Assembly: GCF_026213295.1 (NCBI RefSeq)
Contig: NC_079414.1
Span: 2,789,118 to 2,853,117, forward strand
DNA from: Gadus chalcogrammus
Lineage: Eukaryota > Chordata > Actinopteri > Gadiformes > Gadidae
DNA length: 64,000 bases
Reading direction: 5' to 3'
Position numbers and translations under genes: made by a program. Below the pieces are notes generated by a model, which made no database searches, was not told the origin of the DNA, and saw only the letters and a list, made by a program, of their open reading frames with translations. This document shows positions 38,001-44,032 of this stretch, in pieces. Within the stretch, counting starts at the first letter, position 1; every line of letters starts with the position of its first letter.

Positions 38001-41000
38001 GTTATAATTTAATCAAATGATGGTGAAGTCCAAGTTGTTTTTGTATAATATCTGATTGCCTTTGGTTTGACTCCTACATTGAGTTGATTTGCTTGTGTTG
38101 TAGCTTCTCTGCAGGAGGTCATCCCTTTCTATCCATAAACAGTGAGACCGGGGCAGTGGTCCTGACCTCAGACCTCGCTAGCGTTACCAAGGACACCACA
38201 ATAACACTCACGGCCAAAGCAAGAGACCAAGGCCAGCCTCCTCTCAGCTCAACAGGTCAGTCTTCAGGGTAGAGGGGGCTGTAGGGAAGATATCAGAGCT
38301 ATTGCTTGAGTTTAAATTCCTCTGGTGTCTGTCCTTTTCTATCCCAAACCTTACCCAGAACCTTTAAGTTCAATGTTAAAACATTGAACTTGTATGTATT
38401 ATGGCAAAATAGTATAAGTTTTGGTAGGGAGGCTTTGCAAAGATTATGCTCTTACTATAATAATTTGGCTTTATTCCATCCTAAAACATATGCACATGCA
38501 TGTAAATATATGTCCTATAGTGTGATTAAAATGTACATTAATGTGTCAGTGTTAATGTCCACAGATCCAAAAGAAATGTGTTGTGATGAAGAAATATGAG
38601 TGTAAGTGTGGCCTAATGTGTTGTTATACTGTTGAAACTTGCCCTTTCAGCCGTCGTTGTCATCAATCTGAGAATGAGTTCTTTAGTGGAGGAACTGAGC
38701 TTTGAGAGCTCTTCCTACAACTTCACACTCGCTGAAAACCGTCCAGAGGGAACAATTGTGGGGTTGGTCAATGCGTTTCCAGGAAACGACATTAACACCG
38801 TCAACTACACACTGGTCGGACACACAGATATGTTCTCCATCAATGCTTATGGGGCCATCACGGCCAACAAAGCGTTGGACAAGGAAAGCCAGGAGTGGTA
38901 CATTTTAGAAGTAGAAGCATTCGACAACAGAGTCCCCCCTACATCAGCCACCACAATGGTACGTTCCATTATTTTTCTTTGATATCATTTTGTAAAAATG
39001 GGTTGGTATATAAAACGATATATCAACATACAAAGAAAAAGATGGGGTAAGACCAATGATTAAAGTCATTTTCATATTGATATTATTTGTATTAACGACA
39101 TAACAGCCTACTTTATCTTTGTGCTTCTGCTTGATCATCGATATCCACACTTCTACTATTAGTTTTCGCATGATAATGACAATATGTTTAAGGCACAATA
39201 TTGAGATAGATAAGTGTCACCGAATACAAGTCTCTGTCTGTCTCTCAGGTCAGTGTGCAGGTTGTGGATGTGAATGAGGATCCTGAGTTTGTCAGGGACA
39301 GCTACACGGCCAGGATCTTCAGCATTGCCTTCTATAAATCCCCTGTTGTTTATGTCCAGGTATAGCCTCCTGATGATTCATCCTTTTCTGGATTTATTTT
39401 CTGCCTATTCTCCTGAGAGCCGTTTTGATTAAGAAGAGGAAAAAACTCTTTGTTTATCATTGTATTTGTTGAATTCAACCATCTGGTATTGATAACATCC
39501 CATGACTAAACCAAACGGCATCTTATTCTAGTGGGTATCCTACTCAGAGAAATACATGGCCAAGTAGAAGTTCAATTTCTGCTAAACTGTTTTAGCAGAA
39601 GTAGTTTCATATCAAGGATCATCCTTCTCGTGTTTTTTCAACCTGTGGTACATAAACTCGCCGCTGTATGCAAGGGTAGTGCAGGCAGTACGTGGGGTTT
39701 AATTATCTTAACACCCCTAGGCCACGGACCCTGACCTCGGGGACCAGGGGAAGCTGCATTACAGTATCCCGCTGGCCAGCCCCTACTTCGAGGTGGACGG
39801 CTCCTCTGGCCTTCTCTACGTGGTGTCAGCAGAAGCCCTGGCCGGCCAGTCCGCCATGGTGGAAGTGAGAGCCACGGACCCTGGGGGGCTCTACGTCACC
39901 ACCATGGTGAAGGTAGGTTTGTGTGTGAGCAGCAGCGGCACTGGAGTGGTGCAGCCATCAATTCCTCCATTTCACTTGCAGTTCCATTGGCTTGGAGAAC
40001 GTAAAAATGCTCAATGTTTGAAGGGTGACTAACAGCTCTGCAGTCTATCTCGTTACTAAACGTAGGCTGTAGCCTTACATCGCAGACCGATTCACTAATG
40101 CATATCAGTCTTGAACCACTCAGGTTGTTTTCAATTTCCAAGGGCCGTAATCAACGGCCCTGTGGACGCAATTGGATAGACCTACAACCAATCAGGGCAA
40201 GGAAACGTGCGACAAATCATTGGCAGCCATCTTGGTAGTGAATGAAAACGCCTCGACGGCACTGCCTAAGTAGGCTCCTCCTTACATCACAACATGAGCG
40301 AGCAGATTTGTCTGGTTTCCAAGCTACATAAATTGTTTTATTGCAGAATTCCTGTTCATCTACTGTACAGTTAAAAAGCTACTTTTCTTTTCTTTAGATG
40401 CAAGAAAGCTACAAAGCAAGAACAACTTACTTTCATACTCATATATCTACATATATATATATATGTAGATATATATATATATTTATACACATACGTCAGT
40501 GTGCCGATAAGCAGTGTGTTCCGGTTTCCTGCCCCCAGGTGGAGGTGCAGGGTAGTTTTAGCAGCAATGTGGTGGTCATCTCCCTCAACCAGGCTGCAAA
40601 TGTAGTGGAGAACAAAATTCCAGAGGTGGAGAGGTAAATTGCATCAAATTATATTCAGTTTCACTGAATCAAACACAACAACATGGATGGTGAATTAGGA
40701 AAGCATTCAACTTTTCCTGTGACTTTTACAACAAACAAACAAGATAAATGTGATGAGTTGTAGAAGGAGTAAAAATGGATTTAATTGGGGGATTCGCATT
40801 ACAGGAGCTTTACTGTAATTATTAATTTCATGCGAAGAATACATAGCTATACATAAAATGCTTTTTTATGATTGTCAACTGTAACCTGGGCAGGTAAGCG
40901 TTTAAAACAAAACATGGATTGACCTGAGTCTATATGATGTGACCCAGCGCACTAGGGAGAGTCATTGGCTGGACTGTGGACGTTATCGGGGTGTCCAACA

Positions 41001-42891
41001 CCAATGGCGGAGCTTCCATTTCTCGCACATCCCGACAAGAACCCAAGACTTACGTAAGCTTCATCGCCATGGCCGGAGTGGAAGTCATTTTGTCTGAAGA
41101 CGTTAAAAGGTGAGGCTTTTCTCCTACTACAGCAGGGGTTTAAATATGGGCCAAAGGTTTTCTTTAGTACAGAAGGCAAAACGATGTGTAATGTTTATCT
41201 TCAACCATGTGAATTGAGAGTATTTATTAAGGACTCCTAACAGTTTTGAAAACATTATTGTGTCATTACCATTTCCTCGTAAAATTTACCTGGGATTTGC
41301 ACCACCTTTGCCGTGTGGTTCCCAGTAAACTGCGAATGGAGTCAGACGCGCTGAAGAAGGAGCTGGAGAAGGTGTTTGGGAAGGGGCTTCAATACGCTGT
41401 GGAGGAGGAAGAATCCGTCCCCACCTCTGATGTGGCTGTCATTGCTCTGGCCGTACTGCTGGCCATAAGCATGCTGGTACTGATGCTGATAGTGGCCCTC
41501 TCAGTCGTCAAGTAAGAAGCATGCCTTGAATTACAATGCATTCGATTCAACGTAGTACAAAACTAAGGGTATACTCACACTAGGCCATCTGGCCGTGGCC
41601 GTGGCCGTTTTCACACCTAACCGTGCTCAAATCTGCCAGTGTGAGTGTGGCCTGTCTGGCCAGGCCAGGCCAACTTGGCCACTTGGAAGAGGTGTGCTGC
41701 TACGGTACGGGCCGCCACGGTACAGATGCTAATGAGCCGACACACGCACAAGCACGGCTACACAACCTGAGCTGGATGACGTATAGTCCATGCGACGACC
41801 ATGGACATAATAAAGGCGACGAGCCTTCTTTCCCATTAAACGGTAAACATTGCGTCAAGCGGTTCAACTGTTGGTTCACGTTGGTCCCATAGAGAAGTTG
41901 AGTGTCTCTTAGCCATTTGGGCAGACGATGCTATTCAGGCACAGTTGGAGAAGACCCACAAGAATTCCGATGTATTTGGGAGAATCCGCGAATCAATGAC
42001 TTTAATATGGTCCATGCAGCGGACGCTTGGTGATGACGCGTTACGACGTGATGACGTATGTACAAAGCCTACCGTGGCCAGGCCACAGTTGCGACGGCCA
42101 ACGGCCACGGCCAGATGGTCTAGTGTGAGTGCAGGCCAGAGAATAATGGGGCTAGTTGAGCACGGTTAGGTGTGAAAACGGCCACGGCCAGATGGCCTAG
42201 TGTGAGTGCACCCTAAAGTGTTTTACGACCAGCAATGAGGAGCACAGAAGGATCATCTGATGTGGTCCACTTATATATAACTTTCTATGACTCCCAGGTT
42301 TAGAACGATGAAGAAACATGTGTTGGACCCCCACAGGGAGAAGTTTGACATTGACCGACACAGTGAGGGCTTCACGTAAGTACTCTTTATGAAGTTAATG
42401 CACAACGTACTCTCCTGATACAGGATTAAACACCATCTTCTCTGCTGATTCTAGAAATACAGCCAGGAAGATATCTGTAACCTTTGCACCGGTGAGAATA
42501 ATTATATAAAATGGAAAATATGGAAAAGTTAACCAGGCAAGTATTTGATTAAGTTGATTAACCAAACAACACCTAAAATGCTGACAATGCCATACTTGTA
42601 TGAAAGGACCAGGCCTCGGTGGGGAGGACCTCGCTGAAGCAGGACCAGAGGTCATGGCAGGAGGGACTGGAGGGCCAAACTGGACCAGAGGAAGGTTCAA
42701 CAAGAGGAGAAGGATGGGAGACAAGGAGAAGCCGGAGCGAGACCACAGAGACCGGCGGGGACCGTGAGGCGGGGAGCAGAGAGGCTGAGGGGGGGGCGGA
42801 GAGGAAGAGAGGTGGGGCGTCGACAGGGCACCTGGACGAGGATATAGAGGGTTCAGTTAAGGATTGGGACGTTTCCACTTCTGCACTTTAG
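16084..42891 (+). CDS. Non-classical cadherin (about 13 EC repeats), whole gene
   Basis: Thirty exons join in phase to 1647 codons including the stop. All use GT-AG junctions. The product is a type I membrane protein: signal peptide (1-20), about 13 cadherin repeats (25-1370), a membrane-proximal domain (1371-1487), one transmembrane helix (1488-1513) and a 133-residue tail ending STSAL, a class I PDZ-ligand pattern. Calcium-binding linkers of DxNDNxP type recur (DLNDNTP, DVNDNTP, DQNDNSP, DVNDNSP, DINDNVP, DYNDNSP, DVNDNMP), and DRE/DRET motifs occur in several repeats. The role is expected to be calcium-dependent adhesion. The architecture recalls CDHR2, PCDH15 or CDH23-type cadherins, but the repeat count fits none exactly (human CDHR2 has nine), so no symbol is given. 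Confidence 0.85.
17807..17875 (+). CDS. Cadherin exon 2
   Basis: Acceptor CTCAAAG, donor GAAG/GTACC. It gives residues 23-45 at the start of EC1 (STINCATPSDVD). A short exon; the phase 1 boundaries on both sides agree with exons 1 and 3. Confidence 0.65.
18216..18379 (+). CDS. Cadherin exon 3
   Basis: Acceptor TGTACAG, donor GGAA/GTGAGT. Residues 46-100 form the core of EC1, which lacks usual cadherin calcium motifs (GSVELVTGITAGSH...). Confidence 0.75.
18850..18897 (+). CDS. Cadherin exon 4
   Basis: A 48-base exon between TTTTACAG and AAG/GTACGT. It encodes TGGQLRYSLVCNDLDK, end of the EC1 core. Confidence 0.7.
18996..19085 (+). CDS. Cadherin exon 5
   Basis: Acceptor CTTTAG, donor GAG/GTAACG. 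Residues 117-146 carry the first calcium linker INDLNDNTPAF between EC1 and EC2. Confidence 0.8.
19424..19513 (+). CDS. Cadherin exon 6
   Basis: Acceptor CGCTCAG, donor CTG/GTAAGT. Residues 147-176 are the first half of EC2 (LRVQAIDLDISLDN). Confidence 0.8.
19810..19914 (+). CDS. Cadherin exon 7
   Basis: Acceptor CATCAG, donor GAG/GTAAAG. Residues 177-211 of EC2 (FQMLESGALIVTRRLNY). Confidence 0.8.
19997..20108. repeat. (GT)n microsatellite abutting exon 8
   Basis: About 110 bases of imperfect GT/GC repeat end in TGTGTATAG, the acceptor of exon 8. The GT tract therefore stands where a pyrimidine tract would normally be. Confidence 0.95.
20110..20223 (+). CDS. Cadherin exon 8
   Basis: Acceptor TGTATAG directly after the GT repeat, donor GAG/GTCTGT. 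Residues 212-249 contain the divergent linker MEDIDNLNPYF and the EC3 start. Confidence 0.75.
20438..20531 (+). CDS. Cadherin exon 9
   Basis: Acceptor ATTATAG, donor GAAG/GTGAAC, phase 1. Residues 250-280 of EC3 (WAQDGDTGINEAIVYSITE). Confidence 0.8.
20671..20789 (+). CDS. Cadherin exon 10
   Basis: Acceptor TTCTCAG, donor AAG/GTACGA. Residues 281-320 of EC3, with the DRE motif AIDREELDG. A GGTGGT-rich tract follows in the intron (20821-20915). Confidence 0.8.
21164..21337 (+). CDS. Cadherin exon 11
   Basis: Acceptor TCCCAG, donor CAG/GTAGTT. Residues 321-378, containing the linker IEDVNDNTPVF and the start of EC4 (ILENSPVGVVVAMASV). Confidence 0.85.
21468..21596 (+). CDS. Cadherin exon 12
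   Basis: Acceptor CTACAG, donor CAG/GTTCCC (weak). Residues 379-421 of EC4, with ALDRESHTS. The 129-base length keeps the frame. Confidence 0.75.
21901..22056 (+). CDS. Cadherin exon 13
   Basis: Acceptor TTAAAG, donor TGG/GTAAGA. Residues 422-473, with the linker LVDQNDNSPNF into EC5. Confidence 0.8.
22293..22473 (+). CDS. Cadherin exon 14
   Basis: Acceptor TTAAAAG, donor GATG/GTACAT, phase 1. Residues 474-533 of EC5 (VKAEDPDEGENGEITYSL), with the acidic calcium-binding DPDEG. Confidence 0.85.
22694..22827 (+). CDS. Cadherin exon 15
   Basis: Acceptor CCCTCTAG, donor AAA/GTATGA. Residues 534-578, end of EC5 and start of EC6. The linker here lacks the DxNDN motif (VNIFGPGVSKPQF), so this junction probably binds less calcium. 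Confidence 0.8.
23477..24427 (+). CDS. Cadherin exon 16: large multi-repeat exon
   Basis: A 951-base exon (acceptor CATGCAG, donor GAG/GTCAGG) encoding residues 579-895: most of EC6, all of EC7 and EC8, and the start of EC9. Linkers are VTDVNDNSPEF, VADINDNVPEF and the degenerate VVDVNNHPPQF. DRE motifs occur as PLDRESDPG. It is three times longer than any other coding exon of the gene. Confidence 0.9.
24428..26074. other. Intron 16, part before the copia insertion
   Basis: Non-coding for the cadherin. Apart from a THAP-like fragment at 25045-25290 and AT-rich stretches, I see nothing recognisable. Confidence 0.5.
25045..25290 (+). pseudogene. THAP zinc-finger fragment of a transposase
   Basis: The frame contains YCIAPGCSNELY, then FHRLPL, then LNTWLAALK. 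These are the first two cysteines, the hydrophobic loop and the conserved Trp of a THAP domain. The second half of the finger and any catalytic domain are missing. It is probably an exon of a dead THAP-bearing transposon (Kolobok, P or ISL2EU type) within intron 16. Confidence 0.55.
26075..26363 (-). repeat. Copia 3' LTR
   Basis: 289 bases, very similar to 31718-32013 with small indels. Minus-strand ends are TGTTAAATT and CGCAACA. Confidence 0.9.
26526..28390 (-). pseudogene. Copia reverse transcriptase and RNase H
   Basis: Minus-strand frames give the RT (27120-27668: QMDVKTAYLHAPIDEEIFL, then VLIWVDDFI with the catalytic DD) and RNase H (26659-27078: AFSDSDWASSVEDRRSTTG and CEAEYIG). The N-terminal RT part lies at 28265-28390, beyond the MITE at 27710-28261, which interrupts the frame just upstream of the DYHETFAP motif. 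Further frame breaks lie near 27080-27118. Inactive as it stands. Confidence 0.85.
27710..28261. mobile_element. TGCCGCTTTTCCAC MITE, copy 1
   Basis: Termini TGCCGCTTTTCCACCGCA and TGCAGTGGAAAAGCGGCA, with CGACTCGACACGACT-type subterminal repeats. Flanked by TAT on both sides. A second copy lies at 33073-33625. The 3-bp target duplication suggests a PIF/Harbinger relative. Inserted in copia reverse transcriptase. Confidence 0.85.
28391..29572 (-). pseudogene. Copia integrase and linker
   Basis: 29021-29572 encodes the integrase core with DYxY-type TDDFSGAVSVYFL, IRSDNGTEYTS and the HQNGTAER motif (candidate D,D,E residues). 28731-29135 continues with NRCYNDRTENTPYFMLTGRKP and the GYRxFxxH-like FVGHSKNSPAYQIY. 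28390-28734 is the linker to RT with PQSYSDALRSPEGPGWEQAM. The frames overlap through shifts near 29100 and 28731. Confidence 0.85.
29596..31744 (-). pseudogene. Copia gag and protease
   Basis: 31421-31744 is the gag N terminus (MTDEHENATGYG, then LELWEVKFLGHMRMLGLKD). The frame breaks at the TTAA MITE (30687-31450), resumes at about 30686, meets a stop near 30560, then continues at 30531-29986 through a zinc knuckle (CYGCGNRGHMSKEC, CX2CX4HX4C). The protease region follows near 30090, but the catalytic D-S/T-G triad is not intact there. 29596-29934 holds the downstream protease-integrase junction. Confidence 0.8.
30687..31450. mobile_element. TTAA-flanked MITE inside copia gag
   Basis: Left TTAAAGGAGCATTTCACC and right GGTGAAGTTTCCCTTTAA are imperfect inverted repeats with TTAA edges. 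No coding capacity. The gag frame is consistent on either side of one TTAA. Confidence 0.75.
31718..32013 (-). repeat. Copia 5' LTR
   Basis: 296 bases. On the minus strand it starts TGTTAAATT and ends GCAACA, directly followed by GGTTATGGGCCCAG (31704-31717), complementary to the anticodon stem-loop region of initiator tRNA-Met. The gag ATG at 31744 lies within this LTR. Confidence 0.9.
32014..32965. other. Intron 16 between copia and minisatellite
   Basis: No recognisable gene. Short open frames exist on both strands (for example 31993-32490 plus) but show no known motif. Confidence 0.4.
32966..34066. repeat. Minisatellite, unit about 20 bp (CACATCCTAACAGACACTAA)
   Basis: Around 25 imperfect units are visible, with variants ending CCTCTGTACA. 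The array is split by a MITE at 33073-33625 and stops about 45 bases before the exon 17 acceptor region. Confidence 0.85.
33073..33625. mobile_element. TGCCGCTTTTCCAC MITE, copy 2
   Basis: Very similar to 27710-28261, with the same termini and inner sequence. Flanked by TAA on both sides. Inserted in the 20-bp minisatellite. Confidence 0.85.
34112..34237 (+). CDS. Cadherin exon 17
   Basis: Acceptor GTTACAG, donor CAG/GTAGGA. Residues 896-937 of EC9 (DGFSNGHFILTSD and TLDRETCSSYLLQ). It lies 9.7 kb from exon 16 because of the insertions. Confidence 0.85.
34653..35837. mobile_element. TTAA-flanked MITE in intron 17
   Basis: Edges TTAAAGGTGAAATATTATG and CATATTT...GTCCCCTTTAA with TTAA at both sides. 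Inside is an ATA-rich microsatellite (34931-35030), then a module around 35060-35240 (ATCACGGC, GGGGGTTATCTC, CCATGGTTGAGAAG, GGGGGAAAGGAACTTTGG) that recurs in the element at 47869-49613, then a GC-rich CCGGAGCTC repeat (35240-35470). Non-coding. Confidence 0.65.
34931..35030. repeat. (ATA)n/(TAATA)n microsatellite
   Basis: A simple AT-only tract with about 20 consecutive AAT units, inside the MITE above. Confidence 0.9.
35920..36171 (+). CDS. Cadherin exon 18
   Basis: Acceptor GTTTTCAG, donor GAG/GTGAGC. Residues 938-1021, with the linker VLDYNDNSPQF between EC9 and EC10 and the acidic VTDEDAGPNKD. Confidence 0.85.
36629..36727 (+). CDS. Cadherin exon 19
   Basis: Acceptor TTTGTAG, donor GAG/GTATGG. 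Residues 1022-1054 of EC10 (DGTLLVVGPLDRETRDSYD). Confidence 0.85.
37513..37685 (+). CDS. Cadherin exon 20
   Basis: Acceptor GCCCCAG, donor ACAG/GTCGGT, phase 2. Residues 1055-1112, with the linker VADVNDNMPQF into EC11 (LTATDHDAGNNSLITY). Confidence 0.85.
38104..38255 (+). CDS. Cadherin exon 21
   Basis: Acceptor TTGTAG, donor ACAG/GTCAGT, phase 1. Residues 1112-1162 of EC11 (FLSINSETGAVVLTSDL, ARDQGQPPLSS). Confidence 0.85.
38651..38958 (+). CDS. Cadherin exon 22
   Basis: Acceptor CTTTCAG, donor ATG/GTACGT. Residues 1163-1265: end of EC11, with no DxNDN linker (AVVVINLRMSS), and most of EC12 (YNFTLAENRPEGTIVG, ALDKESQEW). Confidence 0.85.
39249..39359 (+). CDS. Cadherin exon 23
   Basis: Acceptor CTCTCAG, donor CAG/GTATAG. 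Residues 1266-1302, with the shortened linker VVDVNEDPEF into EC13. Confidence 0.8.
39721..39912 (+). CDS. Cadherin exon 24
   Basis: Acceptor CCCCTAG, donor AAG/GTAGGT. Residues 1303-1366 of EC13 (ATDPDLGDQGKLHYSIP, VEVRATDPGG), the last clear cadherin repeat. Confidence 0.85.
40442..40482. repeat. AT-rich palindrome (TA microsatellite)
   Basis: TATATCTACATAT... and its mirror ATATGTAGATATA form a near-perfect hairpin in intron 24, just upstream of exon 25. Confidence 0.85.
40539..40633 (+). CDS. Cadherin exon 25
   Basis: Acceptor CCCCCAG, donor GAG/GTAAAT, phase 2. Residues 1367-1398, entry to the membrane-proximal domain (VVVISLNQAANVVENKIPEV). Confidence 0.8.
40948..41109 (+). CDS. Cadherin exon 26
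   Basis: Acceptor GACCCAG, donor AAAAG/GTGAGG, phase 2. Residues 1398-1452 of the membrane-proximal domain (LGRVIGWTVDVIGVSN, VSFIAMAGVEVILSEDV). The fold resembles the membrane-adjacent domains of non-classical cadherins by position only. Confidence 0.75.
41326..41511 (+). CDS. Cadherin exon 27: transmembrane segment
   Basis: Acceptor TTCCCAG, donor CAA/GTAAGA, phase 2. Residues 1452-1514: a charged stalk (ESDALKKELEKVFGKG, EEEES), then the transmembrane helix beginning VAVIALAVLLAISML. Confidence 0.85.
41566..42214. mobile_element. MITE with 60-bp inverted ends and a SANT/trihelix fragment
   Basis: The ends (AGGGTATACTCACACTAGGCC...TGAGCACGG side and its mirror at 42150-42214) are about 60-bp inverted repeats rich in GGCCACGGCC. 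The middle (about 41894-42001) encodes CLLAIWADDAIQAQLE, then KNSDVFGRI, resembling the Myb/SANT-like or trihelix DNA-binding domain carried by Harbinger-type second ORFs. It is probably a deletion derivative of such an element. Inserted in intron 27. Confidence 0.7.
42298..42375 (+). CDS. Cadherin exon 28
   Basis: Acceptor CTCCCAG, donor TTCAC/GTAAGT, phase 2. Residues 1514-1540 of the tail (FRTMKKHVLDPHREKFDID). Confidence 0.8.
42455..42491 (+). CDS. Cadherin exon 29
   Basis: A 37-base micro-exon between GATTCTAG and CCG/GTGAGA. It adds TNTARKISVTFAP and closes the phase for the last exon. Confidence 0.65.
42607..42891 (+). CDS. Cadherin exon 30: C-terminal tail
   Basis: Acceptor TGAAAG. 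Residues 1553-1646, a highly charged, Gly/Arg/Glu-rich, probably disordered tail ending KDWDVSTSAL then TAG. The last residues fit a class I PDZ ligand (S/T-x-hydrophobic). Confidence 0.8.
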   Translation, partial: DQASVGRTSLKQDQRSWQEGLEGQTGPEEGSTRGEGWETRRSRSETTETGGDREAGSREAEGGAERKRGGASTGHLDEDIEGSVKDWDVSTSAL

Positions 42892-43113
42892 TGCTGTGAT
42901 CAGGAAGCAGCAGCCACAGCCCCAGTGCTGTTATTATACTCCATACCAGCCCACATGGAACTCTTGTACAATCAGAGTAAAGTTGGAACTAACTGTTGTT
43001 TAAGTGTCTTCCTCAGACCAGGCAGAAATGATGAATGAAGTTATGTGTTTAGCAGTTTTTCTTAAATTACTTGAACCTGTGAATGCCATCAACACTCCTA
43101 ATGTCATGTAGGA

Positions 43114-43119
43114 AATAAA
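43114..43119 (+). terminator. Polyadenylation signal of the cadherin gene
   Basis: The first canonical AATAAA downstream of the stop codon, giving a 3'UTR of about 240 bases. A further AATAAA lies near 43213. Confidence 0.55.
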
Positions 43120-43120
43120 A

Positions 43121-44032
43121 TACATGTTTATCATATAAAGTGTTCATGGTTAATAATGGTTAAATTCATGGTTAGTAATTTCTACTTTATTAGTTATCTA
43201 ACCACCCTGAATAATAAACACATTGCAATTTCCTGTGTTTTGTTCAACCTTGCTTGTCATCTATGCTGGAAGTATGCAGCACTTAAACCTGCACCGTGTT
43301 ACTCTACTGTTGCAGCTCACAAATTTCAAGAATAAAACGCAGCCACCCACAACTCAATCCATCCAGGGATTTTTTCTCTTTATATCATTATCTTCCTCTT
43401 TTCAACTGGTTTGTTGTATTTGGTCAAAAGCACCGACATACAAAGCACACATAGCCAACTTTATTTTCTGGTAGCCTACCAACCTATTAACCTTTTGGAT
43501 TTATAATGGCACAAAATAAAACTTTGTCAATCCTTATATAACCTACAAATCCGGCGTCTCTCCCCTGCCTGTTGTATGATTGGCCAATCATGCACTTTTT
43601 AAGCATGTTTACCAAAATGCACTTTGCTACATTGAATTGCATCTGACAGTAGCGAGCGATGACTTCTTACTCAAGGCATGCTGCTTCTCCTTATTACTAA
43701 TTACTCCCTACTACCTCATTTCTGGAAATCGTTGTGGGCGGCTAGAGGTCCTCCCTGACCTGTGTAGCCAAGCTGTGAACATTTACAAATGTATTGCCCC
43801 TTCCCTCTAGAGCTTTTCTACGGGTCCAGGAAAAAAACATTGCAGACCCTAATGGACCCAGGAAATGTGTGCTGAAATCCGATTTGATCTGATCATTGAA
43901 AATAAAAATATATATAAAGCGACCCAGGACCTGGGACAGTAGGGTACTATATGGACCTGACAAAACTCGGTTATTAAAATGTTCTACTCAAAATGCACTG
44001 ATAAATTGTTTTTGATGTCGGATATAACATAT
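43121..44032. other. Intergenic, nothing recognised
   Basis: AT-rich sequence without a supported gene or clear transposon end. Confidence 0.5.

Noticed and set aside
16084..42891. Naming the cadherin cdhr2 or pcdh15
   Set aside because: The repeat count and N-terminal domain do not clearly match either as I know them. A phylogeny would be needed, so the symbol is left empty.
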